Made by a program: the position numbers and the translations under genes. 64,000 nucleotides of DNA from Lachnospiraceae bacterium (lineage in GTDB: Bacteria > Bacillota_A > Clostridia > Lachnospirales > Lachnospiraceae), in NCBI GenBank assembly GCA_004556565.1, contig SFGN01000005.1:1-64000 (forward strand). Reading direction: 5' to 3'. The notes beneath the pieces were generated by a model. The model did not search any database. It had not been told where the DNA came from and saw only the letters and a program-made list of their open reading frames with translations. Shown here piece after piece: positions 34,097 through 43,510 of the stretch (positions are counted from its first letter, which is position 1; every line of letters starts with the position of its first letter).

Positions 34097-35419
34097 CTAA
34101 TTTTTGCAGACAGAACGGTAAATCACAGTTAGAGATAAAATACTTACAAGAAGCTGGCTGACAAGCAGTCCGCGAAGGTATCCGTCGATGCCGTATCTGG
34201 GGATTGCGAAGAATACGCCTGCAATCCGTACCAGCAGTCCGGATGCGTTGATGAAAAAAGTGCTTCCTGTTTTTCCAAGACCGTTGATAGTGCTTGTAAA
34301 AGTAGTGTTTGTATAGAGAAACGGACAAATCCATGCGAGCGTTACGATAAATTTGCCTGCAAGCGTACTGTTGAATATTGTTTCGCCGATCCACATGCCG
34401 GTCATAAGAAATCCAAGGCAGCATGCCATGCCCATGATAAAGCAGGCGGCAGTTGTCTTTTTTATTATTTCCATCAATTGTTTTCTGCTTCCAGAAGCCT
34501 GGATGTCTGCAACGGCAGGTAAAAGCATCAGGGCAACAGAACCGGTTACCGCGGAAGGAAACAGAATACATGGCAGTGCCATGCCATTAAGTACACCGTA
34601 CATGCTGAGTGCGTCGGACGAAGCCATTCGATGTGCCTCCAGTTTTACGGGAATATTTACGGCTTCTACGCTTTGCAGGATATTGATGAGCACCCGGTTG
34701 CCGGTAAGCGGCATGGAAAGGGAAAGCAGCTCCGTCAGTGTGTTTCTGATTTCAGAAATCCGGATCTTTTTCTGCGGAACGGCAGGCGCTGTTCTGTATA
34801 GTGAATAGATTGCATGCGTTGCAGACGCAATCTCACCGGCAGCAAGCCCCCAGACGGCAAGCGCGACGGAAACATTACCGCCGTCTTTTATAATGACAAA
34901 ATAAAGTAAAATGACAGAGCTGATCCGGGCAATCTGCTCCACCAGCTGAGTGGCGGCAGGAATTTCCGCCTGTTGTATTCCGTAGCAGTATCCACAGATA
35001 CAGCTGTGGACGGCGGAAAAAGGCAGCGACCAGGATAGGGCGATAAGCAGAGGACGGCAGCGGGGCTCGTTTAAGAAAAATTCAGCGATAAAAGCCGCAT
35101 TTTTCTGAAGAATCATCAGACACATGAAGGAAAGGGTTACGGTCAGCAGTAGTCCGGTGCCAAGTACCTGCAAGGCTTCTTCTTTTTTCCCGAGGGCTAT
35201 TTTCCGGGCGGTCGTCCGTGAAACTGCAGTTTCAACCCCGGCGGTAGTAAGAGAATAGCAAAGTGTATAAATGGGGAAAATGAGTTGATACAGCCCGACT
35301 CCTTCTTCGCCGAAAGTACGGCTTAAAAATATCCGGTAGAAAAATCCCATGGCACGAGTGATAAGTCCGGTTACGGTCAAAATGACAGTTCCGCGGATGA
35401 TAGATTGTTTTTTTGACAC
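34097..35419 (-). CDS. SpoVB/MurJ-type flippase of the MOP superfamily
   Basis: A 440-residue polytopic membrane protein with about 12-14 helices. The opening (IIRGTVILTVTGLITRAMGFFYRIFLSRTFGEEGVGLYQLIFPIY) is the hallmark of the SpoVB/polysaccharide-flippase family. These proteins move lipid-linked precursors such as lipid II across the membrane; SpoVB itself acts in spore cortex synthesis. Members of this branch are usually 500 or more residues, so this one is short at the C-terminus. It converges on a SpoIIM-like gene and is divergent from the Rrf2 regulator. Which lipid it moves is not known. Confidence 0.85.
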   Translation of the reverse strand: MSKKQSIIRGTVILTVTGLITRAMGFFYRIFLSRTFGEEGVGLYQLIFPIYTLCYSLTTAGVETAVSRTTARKIALGKKEEALQVLGTGLLLTVTLSFMCLMILQKNAAFIAEFFLNEPRCRPLLIALSWSLPFSAVHSCICGYCYGIQQAEIPAATQLVEQIARISSVILLYFVIIKDGGNVSVALAVWGLAAGEIASATHAIYSLYRTAPAVPQKKIRISEIRNTLTELLSLSMPLTGNRVLINILQSVEAVNIPVKLEAHRMASSDALSMYGVLNGMALPCILFPSAVTGSVALMLLPAVADIQASGSRKQLMEIIKKTTAACFIMGMACCLGFLMTGMWIGETIFNSTLAGKFIVTLAWICPFLYTNTTFTSTINGLGKTGSTFFINASGLLVRIAGVFFAIPRYGIDGYLRGLLVSQLLVSILSLTVIYRSVCKN

Positions 35420-35468
35420 AAGATCCCCTCCGAGAGATATATTTTTATAACATATTCGTCAGAATTCC

Positions 35469-35543
35469 TTGACAGAACATCAGAACGGTGCTATTCTACA
35501 AAAGAAAAAATCCTAGTAAAACAATAGGGATTAAAACACTAGG
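35469..35543 (+). promoter_or_regulatory. Promoter and operator of the iscR-type operon
   Basis: TTGACA (35469-35474), 17 bases, TATTCT (35492-35497). Downstream, AATCCTA...TAGGGATT (35509-35532) and CCTAGT (35512-35517) with ACTAGG (35538-35543) make two overlapping inverted repeats right at the start of transcription. This suits self-repression by the Rrf2/IscR-like protein encoded next. The match to IscR sites is by position and symmetry, not by a verified consensus. Confidence 0.65.
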
Positions 35544-35611
35544 AAATGAAATCGTAAATAAAGAAAAATTATATAGCAATGCAGATATTTTTGTTAAAGG
35601 AAGGTGGGAAC

Positions 35612-36070
35612 TTGAAATTATCGACAAAAGGAAGGTATGGGCTGAGGGCATTGATCGACCTGGCCCGGTACAGTTCACAGGAACCCGTTTCCATCACCAG
35701 CATTTCCGACAGACAGGGGATTTCAGAGCGTTATCTGGAACAATTGATGGCGATGCTTAAAAAGAACGGGCTGGTGAAAAGTATTCGCGGAGCGGGAGGC
35801 GGATATGTGCTTGCCAGGGACATGAAAGATATTTCCGTAGGAGATGTCCTGAGAGCGCTGGAAGGAAGCCTGGAACCGGTTGAATGTCCGGGGCTTTCGC
35901 CCGGAGACGGGTGTACGGCGGCTGACAGCTGTGTCACCAAATATGTATGGCAGAAAATTAATGACAGTATCAATAAAACGGTTGATGAAATAAAGCTGGA
36001 TCAGCTTGTGGAAGAAAGCAGGCGTATGAACTGCGGCGATGCACCTTCACAGGCAGGATGCAAAAATTAG
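35612..36070 (+). CDS. Rrf2 family regulator, IscR-like
   Basis: The winged helix begins MKLSTKGRYGLRALIDLARY, then ISERYLEQLMAMLKKNGLVKSIRGAGGGYVLAR, typical of Rrf2 proteins. Cysteines in VECPGLSPGDGCTAADSC fit the three-cysteine [2Fe-2S] site of IscR-type sensors, so it likely senses Fe-S status and controls the nifS-nifU genes downstream. TTG 35612 is chosen: AGGAAGGTGGG precedes it and the family always starts MKLSTKGRY. The resulting 152 residues are of standard length. The next gene starts 17 bases after its stop. Confidence 0.9.
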   Translation: MKLSTKGRYGLRALIDLARYSSQEPVSITSISDRQGISERYLEQLMAMLKKNGLVKSIRGAGGGYVLARDMKDISVGDVLRALEGSLEPVECPGLSPGDGCTAADSCVTKYVWQKINDSINKTVDEIKLDQLVEESRRMNCGDAPSQAGCKN

Positions 36071-36087
36071 TACAGGAGGACAAGAAA

Positions 36088-37272
36088 ATGAGTAAATTAA
36101 TTTATCTGGATAATGCTGCGACAACAAAAACAGCTCCGGAAGTGGTGGAGGCTATGCTTCCATATTTTTCGGAGCATTACGGCAATCCGTCAAGTATTTA
36201 TGGATTTGCTGCTGCAAATAAGGATGTGATCACGAAAAGCAGGGAAGAAATTGCATCAGTGATCGGTGCTCAGAGCAATGAAATTTATTTTACGGCGGGT
36301 GGTTCTGAGGCTGACAACTGGGCACTGAAGGCAACTGTGGAAGCCTACGGAAAAAAAGGAAAGCATATTATTACAAGTAAAATTGAACATCATGCGATTC
36401 TTCATACCTGTGAATACCTTCAGCAGCAGGGAGTGGAAGTCACTTATCTGGATGTGGATGAAAACGGCGTGGTAGACCTGGAACAGTTAAAAGCTTCAAT
36501 CAGGGAAGATACGATACTGATTTCTATCATGTATGCAAATAACGAAATCGGCACGATCCAGCCGATTCGGGAAATAGGGAAGATTGCCCATGAACATGGA
36601 ATTTTGTTCCACACGGATGCGGTTCAGGCATTCGGTCAGATTCCGATCGATGTAAATGAGTGCCACATTGATATGCTCAGTTCCAGCGGTCACAAGCTGA
36701 ACGGTCCGAAAGGAATCGGTTTCCTTTATATCCGGAAGGGAGTAAAAATCCGTTCCTTTATCCACGGCGGTGCCCAGGAGAGAAAACGCCGCGCAGGTAC
36801 GGAAAATGTTCCGGGAATCGTAGGGTTCGGGGCGGCAGCAGAGCGCGCAGAGAATACTATGCAGGAACGTATGGAAAAAGAGACAGAACTGAGAGATTAT
36901 CTGATTGCCCGGATTGAAAAAGAGATTCCTTACTGCAGGCTGAACGGGGATAGGACAAAGCGTCTTCCGAACAATGTGAACTTCAGTTTTCGGTTTGTGG
37001 AAGGAGAGTCTCTGCTGATCATGCTGGATATGAAAGGAATCTGCGCTTCAAGCGGTTCTGCCTGCACATCAGGTTCCCTTGACCCGTCACATGTACTTCT
37101 GGCGATCGGGCTGCCTCACGAAATCGCACACGGTTCACTCAGGATGACACTGAGCGAAGAAACGACAAAAGAAGATTTGGACTATGTTGTGGAGTCTCTG
37201 AAAGAAATAGTAGGAACTTTGAGAAAGATGTCACCATTGTATGAGGATTTTATAAAGAAACAGAATAAATAA
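36088..37272 (+). CDS. nifS: Cysteine desulfurase
   Basis: A PLP enzyme taking sulfur from cysteine for Fe-S cluster assembly and tRNA thiolation. It starts YLDNAATTKTAPEVVEAM, has the PLP Lys in SSSGHKLNGPKG, ANNEIGTIQPI and HTDAVQAFGQ, and the catalytic Cys in SGSACTSGS. The short loop around this Cys places it with the NifS/IscS class. ATG 36088 follows AGGAGGACAAG. It is 394 residues long. Next gene nifU is 22 bases on. The adjacent MnmA suggests one desulfurase serves both routes. Confidence 0.96.
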   Translation: MSKLIYLDNAATTKTAPEVVEAMLPYFSEHYGNPSSIYGFAAANKDVITKSREEIASVIGAQSNEIYFTAGGSEADNWALKATVEAYGKKGKHIITSKIEHHAILHTCEYLQQQGVEVTYLDVDENGVVDLEQLKASIREDTILISIMYANNEIGTIQPIREIGKIAHEHGILFHTDAVQAFGQIPIDVNECHIDMLSSSGHKLNGPKGIGFLYIRKGVKIRSFIHGGAQERKRRAGTENVPGIVGFGAAAERAENTMQERMEKETELRDYLIARIEKEIPYCRLNGDRTKRLPNNVNFSFRFVEGESLLIMLDMKGICASSGSACTSGSLDPSHVLLAIGLPHEIAHGSLRMTLSEETTKEDLDYVVESLKEIVGTLRKMSPLYEDFIKKQNK

Positions 37273-37294
37273 GATAATCAGGAGGAGATATAAT

Positions 37295-37738
37295 ATGTAC
37301 TCAGAAAAAGTTATGGATCATTTCCAGCATCCAAGAAATGTAGGAGAAATTGAAAATGCCAGCGGTGTAGGAACTGTGGGCAATGCAAAATGTGGAGATA
37401 TCATGAGAATATACCTGGATATTGATGAAAATCAGATCATCCGTGACGTGAAATTTAAAACTTTCGGGTGCGGTGCCGCTGTCGCCACAAGCAGTATGGC
37501 AACAGAGCTGGTGAAAGGGAAAAATATCCAGGAGGCCATGCAGATTACAAACAAAGCGGTTATGGAAGCACTGGACGGGCTTCCGCCGGTGAAAGTCCAC
37601 TGTTCCCTTCTGGCAGAAGAAGCAATCCATGCTGCCCTGTGGGATTATGCAGAGAAAAACGGAATCAAAATCGAGGGGCTGGAAAAACCGAAATCTGATA
37701 TCCATGAAGGAGAAGAAGAGGAAGAAGAGGAATATTAA
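37295..37738 (+). CDS. nifU: NifU/IscU-type Fe-S scaffold protein
   Basis: The scaffold on which Fe-S clusters are built. It starts YSEKVMDHFQHPRNVGEIE and has the three conserved cysteines in GNAKCGDIM, FGCGAAVATSS and VHCSLLAEEA. The 147-residue protein is the U-box only, without NifU's C-terminal domain, and ends in a run of acidic residues (HEGEEEEEEEY) not needed for the fold. AGGAGG precedes it. Its stop overlaps the mnmA start (TAATG), so they are translationally coupled. Confidence 0.95.
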   Translation: MYSEKVMDHFQHPRNVGEIENASGVGTVGNAKCGDIMRIYLDIDENQIIRDVKFKTFGCGAAVATSSMATELVKGKNIQEAMQITNKAVMEALDGLPPVKVHCSLLAEEAIHAALWDYAEKNGIKIEGLEKPKSDIHEGEEEEEEEY

Positions 37739-38808
37739 TGAGCAAAGTAGTAGTTGGAATGTCCGGCGGGGTGGATTCTTCCGTTGCCGCGTATCTCCTG
37801 AAAGAGCAGGGGTACGATGTTATCGGTGTCACCATGCAGATCTGGCAGGATGAAGAACAGGCCATACAGGAAGAAAACGGCGGATGCTGCGGCTTAAGCG
37901 CAGTGGATGATGCGAGACGGGTGGCTTCCGAACTGAAAATTCCGTATTACGTGATGAATTTCAAACAGGAATTCAAGACAAATGTGATTGATTACTTCGT
38001 GGAGGAATATCTGAACGGGCGGACGCCGAATCCTTGTATCGCCTGCAACCGCTATGTGAAATGGGAATCGCTCCTGTCGCGCAGCCTTGCTATCGGTGCA
38101 GATTATATTGCTACCGGACATTATGCGAGGATTGAACGTCTGGAAAACGGTCGTTATGCGGTCTGTCGTTCAAAAACACTTGCAAAAGACCAAACATATG
38201 CCCTCTATAATCTGACACAGGAGCAGTTAAGGCGCACTTTAATGCCGATTGGGGAATATGCCAAGGATGAAGTGAGGGCAATCGCTGAAAAAGCCGGGCT
38301 CCCTGTGGCTTCCAAACCGGACAGCCAGGATATCTGCTTCGTGCCTGACGGTGATTATGCGTCATATATAGAAAATACTGCGGGGAAAATCGTTCCGCAG
38401 GGAAATTTTGTGACGCCCGACGGCAGAATTTTAGGGAAACACAAAGGAATCACACATTATACGGTAGGCCAGCGCAAAGGTCTTGGGCTGGCGCTTGGTT
38501 ATCCGGCATTTGTCCTGGAAATCCGTCCGCAGACCAATGAAGTGGTAATCGGGACACATGAAGAATCACTGGCGGATTCCTGCCGTGCGGGCAAGCTGAA
38601 TTTTATGTCGGTTGAAGATCTAAGGAATCCGGTTGAAGCATTTGTCAAAATCCGTTACAATCACAAAGGAGTTCGCGCGGTTGTTGAGAGGACGGCGGAG
38701 GATGAGATTGTTTGCACATTTGCTGAACCACAGCGTGCGGTCACGCCGGGACAGGCTCTTGTGCTGTATGACAAAGACCGGGTGATGGGCGGAGGAACAA
38801 TTATATGA
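37738..38808 (+). CDS. mnmA: tRNA-specific 2-thiouridylase
   Basis: MnmA adds sulfur to U34 of tRNA-Lys, -Glu and -Gln. The PP-loop GMSGGVDSSVAAYLL binds ATP. Catalytic cysteines are in NPCIACNRYVK and DSQDICFVPDG, and TGHYARIE and ITHYTVGQRKGLG are family markers. The 356 residues are standard. It overlaps nifU by one base and the PHP gene by four, showing a tight operon in which nifS supplies sulfur. Confidence 0.97.
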   Translation: MSKVVVGMSGGVDSSVAAYLLKEQGYDVIGVTMQIWQDEEQAIQEENGGCCGLSAVDDARRVASELKIPYYVMNFKQEFKTNVIDYFVEEYLNGRTPNPCIACNRYVKWESLLSRSLAIGADYIATGHYARIERLENGRYAVCRSKTLAKDQTYALYNLTQEQLRRTLMPIGEYAKDEVRAIAEKAGLPVASKPDSQDICFVPDGDYASYIENTAGKIVPQGNFVTPDGRILGKHKGITHYTVGQRKGLGLALGYPAFVLEIRPQTNEVVIGTHEESLADSCRAGKLNFMSVEDLRNPVEAFVKIRYNHKGVRAVVERTAEDEIVCTFAEPQRAVTPGQALVLYDKDRVMGGGTII

Positions 38809-39620
38809 TAACCAGTGATTTTCACATGCATACGGCATTTTCCACAGACAGTAAGGCGACGGTAAAAAGTATGGTCGACTCTGCGATAGAAAAGGGTCTG
38901 CAGGCGGTCTGCATCACAGATCATTATGATGAAGATTTCCCGTTTTATGAAGAAATGGGAGAGGGGGCATTTACATTCGATCCGGAGAACTATTTTCGTG
39001 AATTGGAAGCCCTGAAAAATGAGTATGTCGGGAAAATTGACATCGGCATCGGAATTGAAACCGGGCTTCAGCCGCATCTCGGCCCGTTTTATAAAGGAAT
39101 GACGGAGACATACCCTTTTGATTATGTCATCGGTTCAGTTCATGTGGTCAGAGGGACAGACCCCTATTTCGGAGAAATTTTCCGGGAAAACGGGGACGCA
39201 TCCGGGTATCAGGAAACTTTTGAGGAGACAATCCGATGCCTGAAAAACACAGATGCTTTTGATGTGCTTGGGCACATTGATTATGTGGTGCGTTACGGAA
39301 AAGGCCGTGAAAAGGAATACTCTTACGAAAAATTCGCCCCTTATCTGGATGAAATCCTGAGACTGGTGATTCAGAAAGGGAAGGGAATCGAGCTGAATAC
39401 TGCAGGCCTGAAATATGGCCTGGGGTTCTGCCATCCGCATCCGGATGTGCTCAGGCGTTACCGCGAATTGGGCGGAGAGATCATTACCGTCGGTTCCGAT
39501 GCACACCGACCGGAGCATGTGGCATATGACTTCGGAAAAGCACAGGAAATTCTGGAATTATGCGGATTTCGGTATTATACGGAATTTCATGGACGAAGCC
39601 CTGTTTTTAAGAAAATATGA
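38805..39620 (+). CDS. PHP-domain phosphatase, HisJ family
   Basis: A metal-dependent phosphoesterase of the PHP fold. The ligands lie in SDFHMHTAFSTDS, CITDHYDEDFP, GIGIETG, VIGSVHVV, VLGHIDYV and TVGSDAHRPEH, in the order of histidinol-phosphatase HisJ. The 271 residues fit HisJ. As no other histidine genes are near, the true substrate may differ. It starts in the stop codon of mnmA (ATGA overlap), so it is part of the same transcript. Confidence 0.9.
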   Translation: MITSDFHMHTAFSTDSKATVKSMVDSAIEKGLQAVCITDHYDEDFPFYEEMGEGAFTFDPENYFRELEALKNEYVGKIDIGIGIETGLQPHLGPFYKGMTETYPFDYVIGSVHVVRGTDPYFGEIFRENGDASGYQETFEETIRCLKNTDAFDVLGHIDYVVRYGKGREKEYSYEKFAPYLDEILRLVIQKGKGIELNTAGLKYGLGFCHPHPDVLRRYRELGGEIITVGSDAHRPEHVAYDFGKAQEILELCGFRYYTEFHGRSPVFKKI

Positions 39621-39699
39621 TAATCATAATTCTCTCGGAAAAGAACGGGATTTTGGACAGGCAGTCCGTTGGCGATCATGAAAAAAATAGATTTAGGTC

Positions 39700-39728
39700 T
39701 TGAATTTTTGCCGCTCATTTAGTACAAT
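39700..39728 (+). promoter_or_regulatory. gap promoter
   Basis: TTGAAT (39700-39705), 17 bases, TACAAT (39723-39728). The leader to the gene is about 95 bases. Confidence 0.7.
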
Positions 39729-39744
39729 GAAACTAGTTGATGAA

Positions 39745-39771
39745 ACTTTAACAAAGAAATTGCGTTAAAGT
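39745..39771 (+). promoter_or_regulatory. 8-bp inverted repeat in the gap leader
   Basis: ACTTTAAC (39745-39752) and GTTAAAGT (39764-39771), with 11 bases between, lie just after the transcription start. It could be an operator for a CggR-like repressor or a 5' hairpin protecting the mRNA. No cggR gene is in the window. Confidence 0.5.
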
Positions 39772-39827
39772 CCAACATGCCATACTGTATCACAGTTAAT
39801 AATTTAAACTTTAGGAGGAATTTTATC

Positions 39828-40841
39828 ATGGCAGTAAAAGTTGCGATTAATGGATTTGGACGTATTGGACGTCTTGCATTCAGACAGATGTTCGGAGCAG
39901 AGGGATTTGAAATCGTTGCTATCAACGACCTGACATCCCCGAAGATGCTTGCTCACTTGTTGAAGTATGATTCTTCTCAGGGCAGATATGCTTTAGCTGA
40001 CAAAGTAGAAGCAGGAGAGGATTCTATCGTTGTTGATGGTAAAGAGATTAAAATTTATGCAAAAGCTAACGCAGCAGAACTTCCTTGGGGAGAAATTGGT
40101 GTAGATGTAGTTCTGGAGTGTACAGGATTCTACACATCCAAGGCAAAAGCACAGGCTCATATCGATGCCGGTGCTAAGTATGTAGTAATTTCCGCTCCGG
40201 CTGGAAATGACCTTCCGACAATCGTTTACAATGTAAACCACGAGAAGTTGACCGCAGATGACAAGATCATCTCTGCTGCTTCCTGTACAACAAACTGTCT
40301 TGCACCGATGGCTAAGGCTCTGAACGACCTGGCTCCGATCAAGTCCGGTATCATGTGCACAATCCACGCTTACACAGGCGACCAGATGACTCTTGACGGA
40401 CCGCAGAGAAAAGGCGATCTGAGAAGATCACGTGCAGCAGCAGTTAATATTGTACCGAACAGCACAGGTGCTGCAAAAGCAATCGGTCTTGTTATTCCGG
40501 AACTGAACGGAAAACTGATCGGATCTGCTCAGCGTGTTCCTACTCCGACAGGATCAACAACAATTCTGACAGCAGTAGTAGAAGGAACAGTTACAGTTGA
40601 TGAAATCAATGCAGCTATGAAAGCAGCTTCTAACGAGTCCTTCGGATACAACACGGATGAGATCGTATCCAGCGATATCGTAGGAATGACATATGGTTCT
40701 CTGTTTGATGCAACACAGACGATGGTACTTCCGCTTGAAAACGGAACAACAGAGGTTCAGGTTGTTTCATGGTATGACAATGAGAATTCTTACACAAGCC
40801 AGATGGTAAGAACAATCAAACACTTCGGAACATTAATGTAA
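39828..40841 (+). CDS. gap: Glyceraldehyde-3-phosphate dehydrogenase
   Basis: Glycolytic NAD-dependent enzyme. INGFGRIGRLAFRQMF is the Rossmann NAD site, ASCTTNCLAPMAKAL holds the catalytic Cys, and RRSRAAAVNIVPNSTGAAKA and WYDNENSYTSQMVRT are conserved. The length is 337 residues. ATG 39828 follows AGGAGGAA. It leads the glycolytic run but has its own terminator, so gap is transcribed alone at least in part. Codons are unusually uniform (ACA for Thr, GCA for Ala), as expected of a very highly expressed gene. Confidence 0.98.
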   Translation: MAVKVAINGFGRIGRLAFRQMFGAEGFEIVAINDLTSPKMLAHLLKYDSSQGRYALADKVEAGEDSIVVDGKEIKIYAKANAAELPWGEIGVDVVLECTGFYTSKAKAQAHIDAGAKYVVISAPAGNDLPTIVYNVNHEKLTADDKIISAASCTTNCLAPMAKALNDLAPIKSGIMCTIHAYTGDQMTLDGPQRKGDLRRSRAAAVNIVPNSTGAAKAIGLVIPELNGKLIGSAQRVPTPTGSTTILTAVVEGTVTVDEINAAMKAASNESFGYNTDEIVSSDIVGMTYGSLFDATQTMVLPLENGTTEVQVVSWYDNENSYTSQMVRTIKHFGTLM

Positions 40842-40892
40842 TCTGAACGGGGAATATTGAACGGATTTTAATTAATTCGGAAATAGACTCAC

Positions 40893-40928
40893 AAAGGGTC
40901 CGGTCTTAAAAGGACCGGACCCTTTTAC
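40893..40928 (+). terminator. gap terminator
   Basis: AAAGGGTCCGGTC (40893-40905) pairs with GACCGGACCCTTT (40913-40925) around a 7-base loop, followed by further T. Confidence 0.95.
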
Positions 40929-40996
40929 TATCCTGGTACTTCTGTATAGTTCCGGGATATCTTCTCACTTTTATATTTCAATAGGGAGGCAATACA

Positions 40997-42190
40997 ATGC
41001 TTAATAAAAAATCAGTAGATGATATCAATGTAAAGGGCCAGAGAGTCCTTGTAAGATGCGACTTTAACGTTCCGTTGATCGATGGAAAAATAACAGACGA
41101 GAACCGTCTTGTAGCAGCTCTTCCGACAATCAAGAAGCTGGTAGCTGACGGCGGAAAGATTATCCTTTGCTCACACCTTGGAAAGCCGAAGGGAGAGCCG
41201 AAGCCGGAACTGTCTCTTGCACCGGTAGCAGTAAGATTATCCGAACTGCTCGGACAGGAGGTAAAATTTGCAGCTGATCCGGAAGTTGTAGGACCAAATG
41301 CCAAAGCAGCAGTTGAAGCTATGAACGATGGAGACATCATTCTTCTTGAAAGCACACGTTACAGAAAAGAAGAGACAAAGAACGGCGAGGAATTCAGCAA
41401 AGAACTGGCTTCCCTGTGTGATGTGTTTGTAAACGATGCATTCGGAACAGCTCACAGAGCACACTGCTCAAATGTTGGTGTTACACAGTTTGTTGACACA
41501 GCAGTTGTAGGATACCTGATGCAGAAGGAAATTGATTTCCTCGGAAATGCAGTAAACAATCCGGAAAGACCTTTCGTTGCAATTCTCGGCGGAGCAAAAG
41601 TTTCCAGCAAGATTTCTGTTATCGAGAACCTGCTTGACAAGGTAGATACACTTATCATCGGCGGCGGAATGTCCTATACATTCAGCAAAGCTCAGGGTGG
41701 AAACGTTGGTAATTCCCTTCTGGAAGCTGACTACTGCCAGTATGCTCTTGACATGATCAAGAAAGCAGAAGACAAAGGTGTAAAACTTCTTCTTCCGGTT
41801 GATAATGTAATCGCAGATGCATTTTCAAATGATGCTAATACAGATATCGTTGCTACAGGCGAAATCCCGGACGGATGGCAGGGACTTGACATCGGACCGG
41901 AGACAGCAAAACTGTATGCAGAGACTGTAAAAGATGCTAAGACAGTTGTATGGAACGGACCGATGGGAGCATTCGAGATGCCGAAATTCGCAGCAGGTAC
42001 AGAAGCAGTTGCAAAAGCACTTGCAGAGACAGATGCTGTAACGATCATCGGAGGCGGCGATTCTGCAGCAGCAGTAAACCAGCTCGGATACGGCGACAAG
42101 ATGACACACATCTCAACAGGCGGCGGGGCATCCCTCGAATTCCTTGAAGGAAAAGAACTTCCGGGCGTAGCAGCAGCTAACGATAAGTAA
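40997..42190 (+). CDS. pgk: Phosphoglycerate kinase
   Basis: It makes ATP from 1,3-bisphosphoglycerate. RVLVRCDFNVPLIDGKITDE at the N-terminus is the substrate-binding start, CSHLGKPKGEPKPELSLAPVA, VFNDAFGTAHRAH, AILGGAKVSSKI and the C-terminal IGGGDSAAAVNQLG nucleotide loop are all family marks. The length of 397 residues is normal. GGGAGG lies upstream. It is followed by tpiA after 71 bases. Codon use is again of the highly expressed kind. Confidence 0.98.
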   Translation: MLNKKSVDDINVKGQRVLVRCDFNVPLIDGKITDENRLVAALPTIKKLVADGGKIILCSHLGKPKGEPKPELSLAPVAVRLSELLGQEVKFAADPEVVGPNAKAAVEAMNDGDIILLESTRYRKEETKNGEEFSKELASLCDVFVNDAFGTAHRAHCSNVGVTQFVDTAVVGYLMQKEIDFLGNAVNNPERPFVAILGGAKVSSKISVIENLLDKVDTLIIGGGMSYTFSKAQGGNVGNSLLEADYCQYALDMIKKAEDKGVKLLLPVDNVIADAFSNDANTDIVATGEIPDGWQGLDIGPETAKLYAETVKDAKTVVWNGPMGAFEMPKFAAGTEAVAKALAETDAVTIIGGGDSAAAVNQLGYGDKMTHISTGGGASLEFLEGKELPGVAAANDK

Positions 42191-42261
42191 AAGCTTAGTG
42201 CGGGACATGCCTAAGCGATATATAATACTACAATTTAAAACAGATTAAGGAGACCATTACA

Positions 42262-43011
42262 ATGGCAAGAAAGAAAATTATTGCAGGAAACTGGAAGATG
42301 AACAAAACACCAAGTGAGGCAGTCGCTCTTGTAGAAGAACTGAAACCACTTGTTGCTAATGACGAAGTTGATGTTGTATTCTGCGTACCGGCAATCGATA
42401 TCGTACCGGTTGTTCAGGCAGCAGCAGGCAGCAATATTCAGGTTGGTGCTGAGAATATGTATTTTAAAGAGAGCGGAGCTTACACAGGTGAGATTTCTCC
42501 TCTGATGCTTGTAGATGCAGGCGTTAAGTATGTTGTACTCGGACATTCTGAAAGAAGAGACTACTTCGGTGAGACAAATGAAGATGTCAACAAGAAAGTG
42601 CTGAAAGCATTTGAGCATGGTCTTACACCGATTATGTGCTGCGGCGAGACTCTGGAACAGAGAGAGCAGGGCGTAACAATGGATTTCATTCGTCAGCAGG
42701 TCAAAGTCGGATTCCAGAATGTAACAGCAGACCAGGCTAAAGCAGCAGTTATCGCTTACGAGCCAATCTGGGCTATCGGAACAGGAAAGACAGCTACAAC
42801 AGAGCAGGCACAGGAAGTTTGTGCAGGAATCCGTGCATGTATCGCAGAGATTTATGATGAAGCAACAGCAGAAGCAATCCGCATCCAGTACGGCGGATCT
42901 GTAAATGCTGCAACAGCTCCTGAACTCTTCGCACAGCCGGATATCGACGGCGGTCTGGTAGGCGGAGCATCCCTCAAAGCTGATTTCGGAAAGATTGTGA
43001 ATTATAAATAA
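42262..43011 (+). CDS. tpiA: Triosephosphate isomerase
   Basis: It interconverts dihydroxyacetone phosphate and glyceraldehyde 3-phosphate. IIAGNWKMNKTPSEA holds Asn and the catalytic Lys, YVVLGHSERRDYFGE the catalytic His, VIAYEPIWAIGTGKTAT the catalytic Glu and loop 6, and IQYGGSVNAATA plus DGGLVGGASLKADF the phosphate grip. It has the standard 249 residues. AAGGAG precedes the ATG. A strong terminator follows. Confidence 0.98.
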   Translation: MARKKIIAGNWKMNKTPSEAVALVEELKPLVANDEVDVVFCVPAIDIVPVVQAAAGSNIQVGAENMYFKESGAYTGEISPLMLVDAGVKYVVLGHSERRDYFGETNEDVNKKVLKAFEHGLTPIMCCGETLEQREQGVTMDFIRQQVKVGFQNVTADQAKAAVIAYEPIWAIGTGKTATTEQAQEVCAGIRACIAEIYDEATAEAIRIQYGGSVNAATAPELFAQPDIDGGLVGGASLKADFGKIVNYK

Positions 43012-43051
43012 TCTAATTGACTTTGTTTATTCTAACAGGTAAGGTATTCTT

Positions 43052-43107
43052 AAACACCACAAAATGCATGATATCATTACAAGATGAAATGCGTTTTGTG
43101 GTGTTTT
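43052..43107 (+). terminator. tpiA terminator
   Basis: AAACACCACAAAATGCAT (43052-43069) pairs with ATGCGTTTTGTGGTGTTT (43089-43106) with one G-U pair; T-rich sequence follows. The long A/T flanks also allow termination from the other strand. Confidence 0.85.
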
Positions 43108-43481
43108 GTGATGCTGTCAGTAATATTTGATTACCTTTACAATGAATCAAATAATACGCATTCATAGAACTTCCGCCTGCATCATTATGAATAAAAATTC
43201 CTACTGGATTTTTCCCGCGTTTACCTGCAGTTCCATTACTCGTACTCATATTTATTTTCTCTCATTTAATCTCAAAGGACAGGGTCAGCTCTCTTTTACA
43301 GAGGTTATATACCACTCCGCTCACACAGTTAATATTCTATCTGCAATTGTATTTCTGATTCCGTCAGCTTTGTTCTTTATCTTTTTAGGTCTGCTCTGCG
43401 TCAGATGAAGAGACAGTAGCAGCAAACATTTCCATCTGGAGACATCGTGTGAAACTTTCTTTTAGAAACAGCAAAAGATGT

Positions 43482-43510
43482 TTGCAAAAAGAAAGAAAAG
43501 AATGTACAAT
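43482..43510 (+). promoter_or_regulatory. gpmI promoter
   Basis: TTGCAA (43482-43487), 17 bases, TACAAT (43505-43510), about 35 bases before the start codon. Confidence 0.6.

Noticed and set aside
43127..43408. 93-codon hydrophobic frame between tpiA and gpmI
   Set aside because: No ribosome site, odd amino-acid mix, located between a terminator and a promoter; most likely chance.
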